Below, one piece after another: positions 12,195 through 24,052 of a stretch of 64,000 nucleotides of DNA. The stretch is from the NCBI GenBank assembly GCA_963853835.1, contig OY970824.1, forward strand, positions 1,617,001-1,681,000. Direction: 5' to 3'. Position 1 is the stretch's first letter. Each line of letters begins with the position of its first letter. This DNA comes from Calendula officinalis. Lineage: Eukaryota; Streptophyta; Magnoliopsida; Asterales; Asteraceae. A model generated the notes under the pieces. It did no database searches and had not been told where the DNA came from. It saw nothing but the letters and a program-made list of their open reading frames with translations. The position numbers and the translations under genes are program-made.

Positions 12195-14309
12195 TTACGA
12201 ATTAGCCACCCGGCAGTTCTTCCTGATCTCACCATTGCCGCCGGTGAGAGGCCGTATATCACCCATCTTAACCATGGCGGCCGCAAAATCGACATTAAAA
12301 CTTTTAGGGTTTTTGCCATACTGCTCCACCAACAAATCAGTAGAACCGCCGTTGTGCAGCACCTGGTCTGACCGGAGCAAACCCTGTTGACTGATCAAAT
12401 TCTTGTAATAACTGTTATCAAAATTATTCGGCGTTTTAACGTCAAGTGGCGCGAGGTTGTTGTCGCCGGAGCCTGCCGGAGGTGGGCACTTTGACTGCCG
12501 TGATCTAGCGAATGAAGTATCGATGTTGGTGTCGTTATAAACACGTGCTCTGAAAGTTGTACATCGTGCTTGTCCGATTGTATGTGCACCGGAGAGTGCC
12601 ACCATGTCTTTGGTGGAGAGACCCACCGCTTGAAACCGGTTGATGAGGTTGTTGAGGGTGGATTGTGGTGGCGGAATGACGCCGCTGTTGGCGGCGGCTA
12701 GACTGGCTGATTTGGAATCTCTTCTTCCTAATTTAACATTCCAGCTGGGCCCACCTAACTGACAAAAAAAATGTATATAGCGTCAAACTCTATTTAAACA
12801 CAAATAATACACTCTCCATCCCAATTTTATTATTTGCATTTTCTATCTTTGTTTAATCTAAAATAATTATCTACATTTATATTTCAACTAATAAAAAAAT
12901 ATAACATGGGAAACAGAAAATTTAATTGGTGATATAATATAATTAATGTATTTTTCTTAAACTATGTGTTTTTATCTTGTGAACAATAATATTGAGACGG
13001 AGGGAGTATTCCGTCCCACAAAAAACTTCCCATTTGATTTGGGCACAAGTTTTAAGGAGATGGTTAGTGGTGGGGTCATTGATAATAATTTTGATTAAAA
13101 TATATGATTGGTTTGTAGAGAGAAAGATAGTTAGTTGATAGTTAGTGGTGCAGTCCTTAGTAATAATAATATTTTATTATGTGGAGCCCATCAAATATAA
13201 GAAATGAGAAGTTTTTTGTGGGACAAAAATTTATGTCAAATGAGAAGTTTTTTGTGGGATGGGGGGAGTATCAAACTTTCAATCGAGGACTGAGTAATTC
13301 GTTTGAAATTTACCAGTCTTAACATACTATGCTGATCTATTAAATGTGCAATATAGTATTCTAAATTTATGAAAATGATTGATATAGTATCATGACTCGT
13401 TAATTTGATCGTGTTTTCTTACATGAATTACTATCATTAGAGCTTTTAACGGACTAAATAATATACGTGTATCTCTATATATTGGTATTATAAGTAAATC
13501 ACATGAGAAATAATACCAAATTAGCGAGTCATGGTAGTAAATCGACTATTTTGTCAAGTTCATGATATCATAGTGCATCTTTAATCGTTCAGGAAATAGA
13601 AAACCTAGTTAGCCAAATTTAGTTATGTACTAATATGCATTTTGACATGCTGCTTATTAATGTATAACTTACAGCAAGCACAGATTCAAGAGCAGAAATT
13701 GCTAGTATATCAGCACATGAGACTACACCAGGGCAAACTTGTTCAACTTTCTTCTTCACATCATCAATCACATTAAAACCTCTAACTGAGTTACGATTTG
13801 GCCCGGCAGTTTTTTCTCCGGTGAATGAGGACGTATCATCTAGTAAAATTGACCCATCACATCCCTACACAAAAAAGAACAACTAATTTGACATCATTGT
13901 CAAAGGGTTTGTAAGCTAACAGTATAAAGTGTTGTAAAGTGTTTCAAGACTGCAGTTGACTAAATGGTATTGATTTAAGAGTAATTTAGAGAGAATGTAT
14001 GTTCTACTAAAATTAATTATAACTTTGACTAGGTCAAAGAAGCCACTTTGAATCGATAACATAAATCGACTCAAAAGAAAGAAAACCATATACATTTACG
14101 AAACAATCATGGAAATGGAGCCGAAGGAGAGAAGCGCCCATACGCTTCTCCTTGGACACAGCGGCCCGAACCACTGAGCCCACGGTTTCAAGAACCTTCG
14201 GGCAACTTTTCGAGTAGAAGTTGGGTCTGAGTTGAGCGGAAGATGTACTGCTCATCAAGCACAAGGTGCAAGCAATCAATGCAAAGGAGATGATCATAGA
14301 AGAATTCAT
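12195..14309 (-). CDS. Class III peroxidase 1 (secretory), three exons, 323 aa
   Basis: Exons on the minus strand are 14309..14094, 13864..13673 and 12758..12195, all joined in phase 0. The protein starts with a signal peptide (about residues 1-25, cleaved before QLRPNFYSKSCP). Visible catalytic features are Arg63 and distal His67 in RLHFHDCFV, the GCDGSILLDD calcium/substrate block, the GRRDS motif, and proximal haem-ligand His195 in SGAHTIG. Eight structural Cys positions appear present. Family knowledge: these enzymes use H2O2 to oxidise phenolics in the cell wall or vacuole. The usual third intron is absent, giving the three-exon form seen in some lignin-forming-type peroxidases. A close paralogue lies about 6 kb away in the same orientation. 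Two Stowaway elements sit in intron 2. Confidence 0.95.
12811..13007. mobile_element. Stowaway-type MITE in peroxidase 1 intron 2 (first of a back-to-back pair)
   Basis: The left end ACTCTCCATCCC and right end GAGACGGAGGGAG are followed by TA at 13008. The left boundary is approximate because the terminus is diverged. Confidence 0.75.
13010..13268. mobile_element. Stowaway MITE, group A, in peroxidase 1 intron 2
   Basis: It starts directly after the TA of the preceding element with TTCCGTCCCAC and ends GGGATGGGGGGAG before TA (13269-13270). The internal sequence 'acttcccatttg...gggcacaag' matches the copies at 49500 and 20980. Confidence 0.82.
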
Positions 14310-14356
14310 TTTTTTGCCACGAGAAAGTAGTGAGTGTGTTGAAGAGCAAAGGTTAG

Positions 14357-14364
14357 TATATATA
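14357..14364 (-). promoter_or_regulatory. Putative TATA box of peroxidase 1
   Basis: TATATATA lies about 50 bp upstream of the peroxidase 1 start codon. The paralogue has the same motif at the same distance (22123..22132), which supports both. Confidence 0.6.
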
Positions 14365-14949
14365 GTAAGAGATTAAGATTGAAACTTCAAAGGAGTGTGT
14401 TCGGCCAGAGCAGCTAACCTAATAATTTGGACTAAATTGCATGCATGGATTTTTAATTTAAATTGGGTTTACTTCAAAGACGTTTACGTGATAGGATGCA
14501 TGTATGAATTTGTCAAAAGTGGGTCCTTTCATGCTATTTTGTACTCGTATTACGTAATTTCACTCGTTTGTATTCGGATATGCTTAGTGGATGCCAATAA
14601 TGATTTTGCCTAGGCCATGCACAATTGTGGAATGTAGGAATATGTTTTTATATCTTTTAGTAAAATAAAAAATAGTGTTTGGAAAATATCGTGATGTATA
14701 TGATTTTTCATTAACTTTGTACTCCTACAATTATGTGTAAATATGTAAGATATAATTAATGATTGGTACGTAGCTTTGTGTTTTTCTTTGTGAGAGCTAC
14801 GTGATGAGTTAAAGAATATCTAAAATGAAATTGTGAGAGCTTCTTAATATTAACTTTTAAATCGGATGTGGGTTAGGAAGTTTTCTCACAAACTAATATG
14901 GGATTTATAAGGTAGGAATAGCGATGAAGGTTAAATTTTTATATATATT

Positions 14950-15112
14950 TTAAGGGTTTTATTAATGACAGCCCTAAGGGCTGTCTCTAACGTGCATAAA
15001 AGGTTTGTACATTCATGGATAGAGTAGTGTTCCTAAAATTCAGGGGGCGGTTTTTACTTTATTTTTGCCTTCTTATTGACAGCCCTTAGGGCTGTCATTA
15101 TCATTTTCCATA
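14950..15112. mobile_element. Family-C short MITE, best-preserved copy
   Basis: Each end carries the 19-base palindrome GACAGCCCTAAGGGCTGTC (right end GACAGCCCTTAGGGCTGTC), preceded by 'gttttattaat' or its complement 'attatcatttt'. The ends are thus inverted repeats that each fold on themselves. The interior is non-coding. Confidence 0.8.
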
Positions 15113-16339
15113 TTTTAAATGTATATAATTTCTATTTTTATTTAAGCTTTTTATATAAATCGTCAATATAATAGATTGATGTTAGTTGCAGTTGGTTAAC
15201 TTTTTATTAATTTTTTATTCAATCATTAATTTTAATTAATAAATATCCTACTGAGTCTACTGAAACAATTGATGATTAAAAAACTACACAAATTTGGATG
15301 CGTGTATCGATTAGTTGTGGACCTACCGTTTATCCTAAGGAAGTCTCACTTTTATTTGTAGAAAGTTCGTTTACTCATTTTCAGTTGACGATGAAGATCG
15401 TTATTGTTTGAAGTTTCTCCTAATTATAGCTATCGGTCAAGTTAAATGTAATTTTTTTCGTGAAAGAAAAGCCTATGATTGTAAGTTTATAACGATTACA
15501 AAATGTCGCGGGTTCGTTAGTTGCTCAAATGAATTATGCGAAGTTGTTGAAACGATTTTGTCAAAACCTAATCTTTAATTAAAGTTTAATAATAATGCCC
15601 GTTTGACTTTCTATATGAAAAAAATAGGGTGGCTAAATTACTAAATTTTCTTGCTGACCAATGCTTTTATTAATTATGTATGTAGTATAACTTTTTTCAT
15701 AACTATGATGGTTTCTTAGCTTTTTACTTAACACATCTCTATATTAATTTAATTTAGACGAAAAAGGTAGGATGTTCAAAATTCGAGCATAGGTAAAAGT
15801 GGTAAACTATTATTTGTCTAATTTTTGTTGTGATGTTGACAAAGATATCTTAACGATATGACCAAATCCATTGTATTCACAATCTCTCATTTCGTTATTT
15901 GACAAGTTTCACAGTGTTTTGTTTTTATATGATTGAGCTACTTTTTACTTTTTAGTACCCTATTAATTAATTAGCAACTCTGATGGACTTTCTCAATGCA
16001 ACGTTGTTATCACCATTAGTTTGATATATTTGAATTTTCTCATATATATAAGCAGGCTATTCGGTATAGGACACACATAGCGTTAAAGGAGCCTAGGTGG
16101 CAAGCAACCACGGCGTGAAGACACATGGTACACCGTCCCTCCACACCGTGAAGGGTTTCGTGATAACGCACTATAGCCACAGCCACAGAAGAGAACGGGA
16201 AGGAAGAAAACAATTTTGGTCATGTGAACTACATAGAACACCGTCCCCTCCATATTTGATGGATGTGGTCATGTGGCGGGTATTTCCTCTGAAACGGTTT
16301 GGTGTGGTTACTGGGTGACAGATGATATAGCAGTAAAAA

Positions 16340-17036
16340 TGTTAGGTCACAACACCCCTCAATATTGTTAATAACATTGGTAAAGACAAGATCATATACG
16401 TCATACGATTATTCTTATTAAGCACAAACGTATAAAATGTGTTCTTGGTTGCGGAATAACCAAGAACACTCCACAAAGTGTTACATTTAGAATTGGGTTA
16501 CCGGTGATCCACACAAGTGATCAACGGGGATCCAAAAGGATGCTTAACAACTAAAGACTAAACCTCTATTTATAATGTATAGAGGTTTTACAATTAACCC
16601 TATTCTATATGTAACTCCCAATTCTAATAAATACATACCATGATTAAAAGATTTGACTAATTAAGTAAACATGGAAATATTAACTCAGTCATTCTACTCA
16701 GTATTGAGTTTCAATACTGAGTTCCAATACTGACCACTCAGTATAGGACTAAGACTTAACACTAGTACCAACAAGTTGAGGGCAGAAGATCATGCACGGA
16801 TATCTCGGTCATTCTACTCAGTATCAGACATATACTGAGTAGTTCAGTATGAGACCGATACTGAGTAGGTCAGTGCAACTCATTTGTGATCATCTTCAAA
16901 GGTTTTGAGCTGTCATATCTGATCGACGTCTATCTACTCAGTATCAGACCTATACTGAGTAGCTCAGTATGAGATCTGCCCCACTTGTTTGTTTTGTAAT
17001 CATAAGATAACAAGGGACATGGGCTTTGCCCTAACA
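16340..17036 (-). repeat. 3' LTR of the retrotransposon
   Basis: 697 bp with TG..CA ends, the same length as the partner LTR. It contains several inverted TACTCAGTAT / ATACTGAGTA units between about 16690 and 16970. Confidence 0.95.
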
Positions 17037-18399
17037 ATCTCTCCCTATCTAATGATAACAAGACAATCTTCAATCTTGTCTTGTATCGTCTTCTTTTTGA
17101 GATCTTTTCATATTCTTTATTCACCGAGTACTTCAAGAAACTATATATCACACTAACTTTTCTCCCCCACAATCATTGACTCTTTTCTCAAACTGTCCGG
17201 TAGATTTGAATTGTAATGAAACATCACTAAGGAATCATTCAATTAGTAGATTTCATCAGTTTGAAATGATTCAAATGATTGTAAAATAATGTGTGACACG
17301 TACCCCCTTGAATAACTTAGCATGAACATCTTAGCTTAAAAGAACTTTAGCTTCATATAAAGAAAACACATATCACATTGTGTTTTCTCCCCCTGAATCA
17401 GAGTCATCTCCTTAAACTGTTCGGTATATTTTATCTTTGACTTGAAACACCACTAAGGAATCAATCAACTTATAGATTTCCTCAGTTTAAGATGATTTCT
17501 TATGACTAAAAGGAGAAAAATATGTGAAACATACTCACTTGTATAATTCAGCATGCAGAATTTCATTTCTCTAATTTTGCAGCAACTTCAAAAAATCATA
17601 TCTCCAAGTATAATCTTCTGATCATTATGAATTTTTTACACAACATACCTATACCTGTATTCAACATCATATCCAAAAGTCATAAGGATCCAACGGTTGA
17701 AACGATCACAGTAGTCTCATACTGACCACTCAGTATGAGACAATCAGTATCAGAAAACCAGCAACTTTGAAAATATGTATCTCTCAGTATATGTTACTGA
17801 TCAGTCTGAAATATTGATACCGAGTACATGTATGTGTTATGGATATAATATCCAAAATTCATGAAGATTCAACGGTTACAAAAGATATAATAGCCGTTTT
17901 ATCACAGTTGCGCGGAATTAAAAACAAACCATAAATATTCGTCAATAATCTTCAAAAATATATATCTCTTAATTAACGATTCCTTTTGAAGATCTGAACA
18001 GTGTAAACATTAATCACATTATGGTGAACCTTCTGTCAAAATTTCATGCTTATTCGAAGTTTGAAGAAAGAGATTTAATTTTTCTACCATGGCTGCCCAG
18101 AAAGTAAGGAATAAAAAGCAAAGAATCTGACTTTTTGCGCCATACGTATCTCTCTACCAGAACCTCGAAATGCAATTCTGAACGGTCAGATTGTGTTTCC
18201 GTGTGTTGAGAACCTCCTGTTCAAATTTCACACATATTCGACCATTAACGAAGGAGATTCGGCATTTCTTCTACCCGTGCGCACAATATGACGAAAATTC
18301 TGCATAGTTCTTCTTTATGAAAAGACTTGATCTTCAACAATATATAGGGTTATAAGATCATCAAAGTTGTAGATAACTTTGAACCGCTCTGATACCAGT

Positions 18400-19096
18400 T
18401 GTTAGGTCACAACACCCCTCAATATTGTTAATAACATTGGTAAAGACAAGATCATATACGTCATACGATTATTCTTATTAAGCACAAACGTATAAAATGT
18501 GTTCTTGGTTGCGGAATAACCAAGAACACTCCACAAAGTGTTACATTTAGAATTGGGTTACCGGTGATCCACACAAGTGATCAACCGGGATCCAAAAGGA
18601 TGCTTAACAACTAAAGACTAAACCTCTATTTATAATGTATAGAGGTTTTACAATTAACCCTATTCTATATGTAACTCCCACTTCTAATAAATACATACCA
18701 TGATTAAAAGATTTGACTAATTAAGTAAACATGGAAATATTAACTCAGTCCTTCTACTCAGTATTGAGTTTCAATACTGAGTTCCAATACTGACCACTCA
18801 GTATAGGACTAAGACTTAACACTAGTACCAACAAGTTGAGGGCAGAAGATCATGCACGGATAACTCGGTCATTCTACTCAGTATCAGACATATACTGAGT
18901 AGTTCAGTATGAGACCGATACTGAGTAGGTCATTGCAACTCATTTGTGATCATCTTCAAAGGTTTTGAGCTGTCATATCTGATCGACGTATATCTACTCA
19001 GTATCAGACCTATACTGAGTAGCTCAGTATGAGATCTGCCCCACTTGTTTGTTTTGTAATCATAAGATAACAAGGGAAATGGGCTTTGCCCTAACA
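18400..19096 (-). repeat. 5' LTR of the retrotransposon
   Basis: 697 bp, followed on the minus strand by a two-base spacer and the Met-tRNA primer-binding site. It differs from the other LTR at seven sites that I could count. Confidence 0.95.
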
Positions 19097-19613
19097 AAAA
19101 AAAGTGTGGTGGTGTGGACTCATACCCAATAGCAATGAGTCTTAAGTCTTAACCCAAATAGACATATAAAAGTTACCCTAGCATTAATCATTTCATATTC
19201 ATACCCTCAAATACCCCTTCACTCATAAATCAAGACCTCAAGTTATTATACATTTTTAGACCCAAAAAAATAAACCTTCGCTTACCACAAAAGAAAACGA
19301 AATGACACGGTTGATCGACGCCAACAGTTCTGCGTGAGACTTGGCCCAAGGCATTGACGGTGTGGTGACTTGGGATAGCGGCGCCAATTGATTTTGCCAC
19401 CTCAATAAGTATTTCCTAAATATAGAAACGGCAATGTTAACAGCTTCATAAATCTAGAGAAGCCTACGAGCTTGATTCATTGATGGCCCAATATGATGGG
19501 CTAACTCTTTCCTTTTACAGAGCCCAAAAACCCAAACATTGTGAAATTTGAATTGAACATTTTGATATTTTATTGAGAAAATGAATTACTAAAAATAAGG
19601 AATACAAAATAGG

Positions 19614-19726
19614 ATTAATTTGTATATCATAATTTTTTATGTCTATACCACATTGTATAAGTATTTATGTAAATGGTACAAATACATAAAACATTTATTG
19701 TATAAAAATGCGGTTTAAAAAATCAC
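19614..19726. repeat. Dispersed repeat D, copy 2
   Basis: Same motif order as copy 1: 'catcataattttt', 'taccacattgtataa', 'gtacaaatacataa', ending 'aaaaatcacccc'. It is more diverged. Confidence 0.65.
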
Positions 19727-19867
19727 CCCTATACAAAATCTCAAAGACTATTAAAACCACAAGCTCACACAATCGATATTACATGACTCCACAATCGATA
19801 TTACATGGTGAAATGCTTTGTTAATTTGTTTAGTTATAGAGGGTTTTTTAGGCTATTCACGTTAGGA

Positions 19868-19993
19868 ATTAGTTTTCCTACCACAATTTTTTATTCCCCT
19901 ACCACAATGTACACATATTAATGCAAACTGTACAAATATATAAAGCAGTTATTATGGTATAATGCTTAAAAGATGTGGTATGAAAATCACCCT
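19868..19993. repeat. Dispersed repeat D, copy 3
   Basis: Contains 'tcctaccacaattttt', 'taccacaatgtacac', 'gtacaaatatataa', 'aaaagatgtggtatg' and 'aaaatcaccc' in the shared order. Confidence 0.75.
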
Positions 19994-20338
19994 CTATTCA
20001 CATTATATGGGCACTACGGTGACTGAGTTTTTTTTCATAATATATGCGACCTAATGGTTTGTCTGACCATTTTCGAACATTCCACCTGATCATCTCATAA
20101 TGTTTACACAAGGAGTATTCAAACCACTATCTGAAATTTGGATATCCCCAAACTCCTAATTAATATACTTTATACATTATACGACCATAGCTAAATATCA
20201 TCAACTTTATATTTGTTTTGCATCAATGAGAACACCAAAAAATAAATATTCAAAAATCACAATTTATTTTATTTTCCTTCCTACTCAAAAAAAAAAAAAA
20301 AAAAAAAAACAAAAAACAATAAGCAATATTTTCCAAAA

Positions 20339-22081
20339 TTACGAATTAACCACCCTACAGTTCTGCCTAATTTCACCATAATCTCCGGTGAGTGGGGTAA
20401 TATCACCCATCTTAACCATGGCAGCCGCAAAATCCATGTGGAAACTTAAAGGATTTCTGCCGTACCGCTCCACCAACAAATCGGTGGGGCCTCCGTTGTG
20501 CAGCTGCTGGTCTGAGTGGAGTAAACCCCGTTGTCTGATCAAATTCTTGTAGTAATTGTTATCAAAACGGTTCTGTGTTTGAACATCGAGTGGTGCTAAA
20601 TTGTCGTCGCCGGATCCCATTTCCGGCGGGCAGTTTGCTCGCCGGAAGTTGGCGAATAAAGGATCGATGTTTGTTTCGTTGTAGATACGTGATCTGAAAT
20701 TTGTACAATGTGCTTTTCCGATTGTATGTGCTCCGGCGAGCGCCACCATTTCGTTGGCGGAGAGACCCACCTGTCGGAAGGTGTTGATGAGGTTGTTGAG
20801 TGTGGATGATGGTGGCGGAATGGAGCCGCCGTTGGCGGCGGCAAAGCTGGCGGATCTGGAGTCTCTTCTTCCTAGTTTAATTTTCCAAGTGGGCCCACCT
20901 AACTAAACAAACGTTCGTAAAAATATAGCATGTAATTTAGTGTAACATCAATTAATAGAGAAAATGTTACTAATCCATACTCCCTCCGTCTCTAAATAAA
21001 GTTCCCATTTATCTTGGACACAAGATTTAAGGAGAAATTTAGTGGTGAGGTCATTGGTAATAAATTTGATTAAAATATAAAGTTGGTTTGGAGAGAGAAA
21101 GATAGTTAGTGGATTGTTAGTAGTAGGATCCTTAATAATTATATTATTTTATTAAATGGACCTCATCATCTTGTGAAATGAGAACTTTATTTAGGGACAA
21201 AAATATAAGGAGAAATGAGAACTTTATTTAGGGACGGAGGAAGTATTAATCTTCCTACTCATTTAATTAATAAAAATATCCAAGTAACATAACAAATTTA
21301 GAAAGGAGAATTAGTTGATTTCACGTTTCAATTATTTTATGGATAAAATTATGAGGTATGAAAATTTAGTAGAAAATAATACAAATTTTCTAATTAATAT
21401 TACGTGCTTTTTATTAAAACTTACAGACTATCAAATAAATAGTTGACACTGTATCAATCTTTTTTATTTAAACATTTTGAGTAGAATATCTTTTTGTTAT
21501 CAAAACGTATATATTTTGAGTAAAATGTATATATTTTTGTAAAATGCAAAAATGTGAACTAATACAGTTATACTTACAGCCTCAACGGATTTGAGAGCAG
21601 CAATTGCCAATATATCAGCGCATGATACAATACCAGGGCAAACCCTTTCGACGTTCAACTTGATAATATCTATCACCTCAAAACCCCTAGCCGAATTTTT
21701 GTTTGGCCCGGCGGTTTTTTCTCCAGTGAAAGTAGGCGTATCATCTAGTAAAACTGACGCGTCACACCCCTACAAAGAAAAATACGTTCAAAGTTTTAAC
21801 TTTTACAAGTCAATGTGAGTCTCTAACTTAAATAAACTATAGATCGAGGGAACACATACATTGACGAAACAATCATGGAAATGGAGCCGAAGGAGGGATG
21901 CTCCTATGCGATTCTCCCTTGACACAGCAGCCCAAACCACGGAGCCTACAACCTTCAAAACTTGCGGGCAACTTCTAGCGTAGAAGTAGGGTGTGAGTTG
22001 AGCCGAAGCACCACTCATCAAACACAAGGTACAAGCAAACAATGCAAAGGAAATGATCTTAGAAGATGTCATAATTGCCAC
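20339..22081 (-). CDS. Class III peroxidase 2 (secretory), three exons, 325 aa
   Basis: Minus-strand exons are 22081..21860, 21769..21578 and 20902..20339, with the same intron positions and phases as peroxidase 1; exons 2 and 3 have identical lengths (192 and 564 nt). The signal peptide covers about residues 1-27 before QLTPYFYARSCP. Distal His69 lies in RLHFHDCFV and proximal His197 in AGAHTIG. GCDASVLLDD replaces GCDGSILLDD of the paralogue. The predicted role, as for the family, is H2O2-dependent oxidation of phenolics in the cell wall or secretory space. Orientation and structure show a tandem duplication with peroxidase 1. Intron 2 carries one Stowaway element. Met4 is an alternative start. 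Confidence 0.95.
20980..21243. mobile_element. Stowaway MITE, group A, in peroxidase 2 intron 2
   Basis: CTCCCTCCGTCTC left end and GGGACGGAGGAAG right end are flanked by TA (20978-20979 and 21244-21245). The interior is closer to the LBD-intron copy than to the copy in peroxidase 1. Confidence 0.88.
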
Positions 22082-22122
22082 TAGCTATGAGTAATAAGTT
22101 TGTTGAAACATCACTGTGTTAC

Positions 22123-22132
22123 TATATATATA
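22123..22132 (-). promoter_or_regulatory. Putative TATA box of peroxidase 2
   Basis: TATATATATA about 45 bp upstream of the start codon, matching the position of the paralogue's motif. Confidence 0.6.
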
Positions 22133-22573
22133 GTAAAGGTCGAGGTTCAAAGAGCCAAAGAGATATGTTGGCCCACCTTCTATTGGTTTTTATCGTGGCT
22201 TTGAAAAGTTTAATATAGTTTTTCTACTTAAACAAAAGCTTTTTACAAAAAGTTCATTATTAGATATTACTTGGTCCGAACCGATTTTTACACTTATCCT
22301 TATGACTTAGAACTTACATAGTTAAGATACTAGGGTGAGAATTTTCCACATATCTATATGATTAAACCTTTTTCTATTATATTTGTTACCAATCCGACAA
22401 ATTAAGTGCAAGCAAACGCTCCTTTTTTTAATTCCAAGTACCATGATTTTCAATCATGTTTTTAGTTGGTTTCATATTATTGGATTAATATGCTACTTTC
22501 TAATTGAGGCGTTAAATAAATGGTACATTATTAACGACCGCTTGACGTGTGCCTCTTTAGTCTTTACAGGGTA

Positions 22574-22958
22574 CTAGCAGGTTACCTGCGCAATGCGGCG
22601 GCGGGTACCCTATGACTAAATTTGACGGCGATCAAGTAGTGGGTGGTGACGATGGTAGTGATAGTGGCTGCTGGTTGTGGTCGTGCGGATAATGGCTGCT
22701 GGTTGATTGGACGTTTTAAGTTTTTGCGTTATGTAGGATGTTTTTTGGGATAAAGAAAAGTATCAAGTAGATCAATTGGTTAACACACAGTCCGTACTCG
22801 CAAAAGGTCTTGGGTTCGAATCCCCTAGGTAATATTTTTTTATTTTGTGGTGTTTAAGATGTTTCCCAAAGTAGAAATTTAAGATTAAATTTAAGATTAA
22901 GACCTTCTAAACTTAGAAGACCTAAATACTTTAAAAATGAGTAAGAATAAGGTATAGA
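22574..22958 (-). mobile_element. Short non-autonomous Helitron with a tRNA-like segment
   Basis: On the minus strand it ends with a GC-rich inverted region (CCCGCC...GCGCAGG) followed by CTAG and then host T, as expected for a Helitron 3' end. The 5' end begins TCTATACC near 22958; the base before it is G rather than the expected A, so this end is less certain. At 22766-22835 the plus strand carries a Pol III-like box A (TAGATCAATTGG) and box B (GGTTCGAATCC). A related copy is at 37687-38105. Confidence 0.6.
22766..22835 (+). repeat. tRNA-like (SINE-type) segment with box A and box B
   Basis: TAGATCAATTGG and GGTTCGAATCC are spaced about 35 bp apart and followed by a T run. The segment does not fold into a full tRNA that I can recognise, so a SINE or tRNA relic is more likely than a functional tRNA. 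Confidence 0.55.
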
Positions 22959-23439
22959 CTTTAAAATTTAGGGGAGAATTACTTTTAACATTTTTGCTGT
23001 GACGTAGAATTATTAAGGTCGTCATAAAAGCTAAATAATGAGCTATTAATAACTTTAGATTCTAATTTTTAATTGATATATGGAAGTTATTAATCAGTCA
23101 GTTACTTTCTGTTTTTTTAGTTAATTTTGTCATCTGTTGTATTTTGATTTGGGCATGGGTAAAAGGTTACTTTTGTAAGACTGTTGGGTATGATATGTCG
23201 ATCATGAGTATACCACAATCAACAACAACAATTAGGAGATTGAAAAATCTCACAATTGATAGCTTTAGGATAAGTGGTAGAGCAAACCATAAGTGGGATG
23301 GAGTAATGATGAACGATATGAAGGACCTTAGACTATATGAGAACATGAACTTTTATAGGAATTTTTGGAGGATTAATATTACGACGGAATGATAGGAAAC
23401 GACATATAACCACTTATGTAACTAACTGTATATTTTAAA

Positions 23440-23552
23440 AGAGTTTTGATAATAACAGCTATTAGAGCTATTGATATAGGAGAGCGGTTATTAGTCAGTT
23501 TATAATAAACTTTCTATGCATGTCAATTTAGAACTGTCATTATCAAAACTCT
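23440..23552. mobile_element. Family-C short MITE, small copy
   Basis: The ends AGAGTTTTGATAAT..ACAG and CTGTCATTATCAAAACTCT are near-perfect inverted repeats of about 19 bp around a 75-bp interior. Confidence 0.8.
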
Positions 23553-23962
23553 TTATGAAAAATAACATGAGATTATTTCAGATTAATGAGCTGCAGAACG
23601 TACTATATGTGGTATATGCATAAAAAATATATGATACACAAATTTCTTCTCTCAACACTTCATGTATCCGAAGGGAAAAAGTCAAAAACTGACGCAATGA
23701 ACAGAAGGGGCCTGCCATTGCTTCCCCTAACCAAAGTACCAACCGAAGAGAAAAGAAGTGTCAGTTGGCGCCGCTCTAGGGCTACTCGGTATGGATCCAC
23801 GGGACCACATCAAAATTATGGTCACATTCAGATGTTTTTTTTACGCTGATGCGTTGTTTGGTGTCAAATCAACTTTCTAAATAACGTTTCATCCACTCAA
23901 TCTTTTGAACCGATCAATAGAAACAGATACTAAACTTGATCTAGCTAGGTTAAAACTTAAAA

Positions 23963-24052
23963 GCCAAAAACGATATATACATACTAATGGATACAATATA
24001 TAGACCTGCCAAAAACGATATATACATACTCATGGATACAATATATAGACCT
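23963..24052. repeat. Tandem duplication, 2 x 45 bp
   Basis: The unit beginning 'gccaaaaacgatatatac' is repeated directly with one visible base change. It lies 50 bp beyond the stop codon of the NFD4-like gene, probably in its 3' UTR. Confidence 0.85.

Larger units (their letters stand above)
14310..16049. other. Upstream region of peroxidase 1, no gene seen
   Basis: An AT-rich segment without a supported coding region. It contains the family-C MITE at 14950-15112. Confidence 0.55.
16340..19096 (-). mobile_element. Non-coding LTR retrotransposon (LARD/TRIM-like), 2757 bp
   Basis: Two 697-bp LTRs (16340..17036 and 18400..19096) begin TGTTAGG and end CCTAACA, flanked by AAAAA. Just inside the right LTR, the minus strand reads TGGTATCAGAGC (18386-18397), a classic initiator-Met tRNA primer-binding site. 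The element therefore reads on the minus strand with its 5' LTR at 18400-19096. A purine-rich stretch next to 17036 fits the polypurine tract. The 1363-bp interior has no gag or pol frame, so it depends on proteins from elsewhere. I count seven substitutions and no indels between the LTRs (about 1%), so insertion is recent. Confidence 0.95.
16053..19145. mobile_element. Non-autonomous Harbinger-type element, split by a retrotransposon
   Basis: The left end (GGCTATTCGGTATAGGACAC, about 16055) resembles the left terminus of the Harbinger element at 43733. The right end (CATACCCAATAGC...GAGTC, about 19120-19143, before TTA/TAA) is its inverted partner. The subterminal 'ggtgtggt' repeats and the 'gatgatatagcag' stretch match the right side of the element at 33300. 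The 2757-bp LTR element lies inside it, so the original element was about 335 bp. Confidence 0.65.
19146..20338. other. Downstream region of peroxidase 2, two repeat-D copies, no gene
   Basis: Two copies of dispersed repeat D lie at 19614-19726 and 19868-19993. A poly-A tract spans about 20289-20309. The short GC-richer piece at 19300-19420 was not recognised. Confidence 0.6.

Noticed and set aside
16097..16318. 73-codon frame left of the retrotransposon
   Set aside because: It lies inside a Harbinger-type element and shows no conserved motif.
16340..19096. Segmental duplication of a promoter region
   Set aside because: The two 697-bp copies have TG/CA ends, a target duplication and a tRNA primer-binding site, so they are LTRs.
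22766..22835. Functional tRNA gene
   Set aside because: Box A and B are present but no acceptor stem or anticodon arm can be made; a SINE or tRNA relic fits better.
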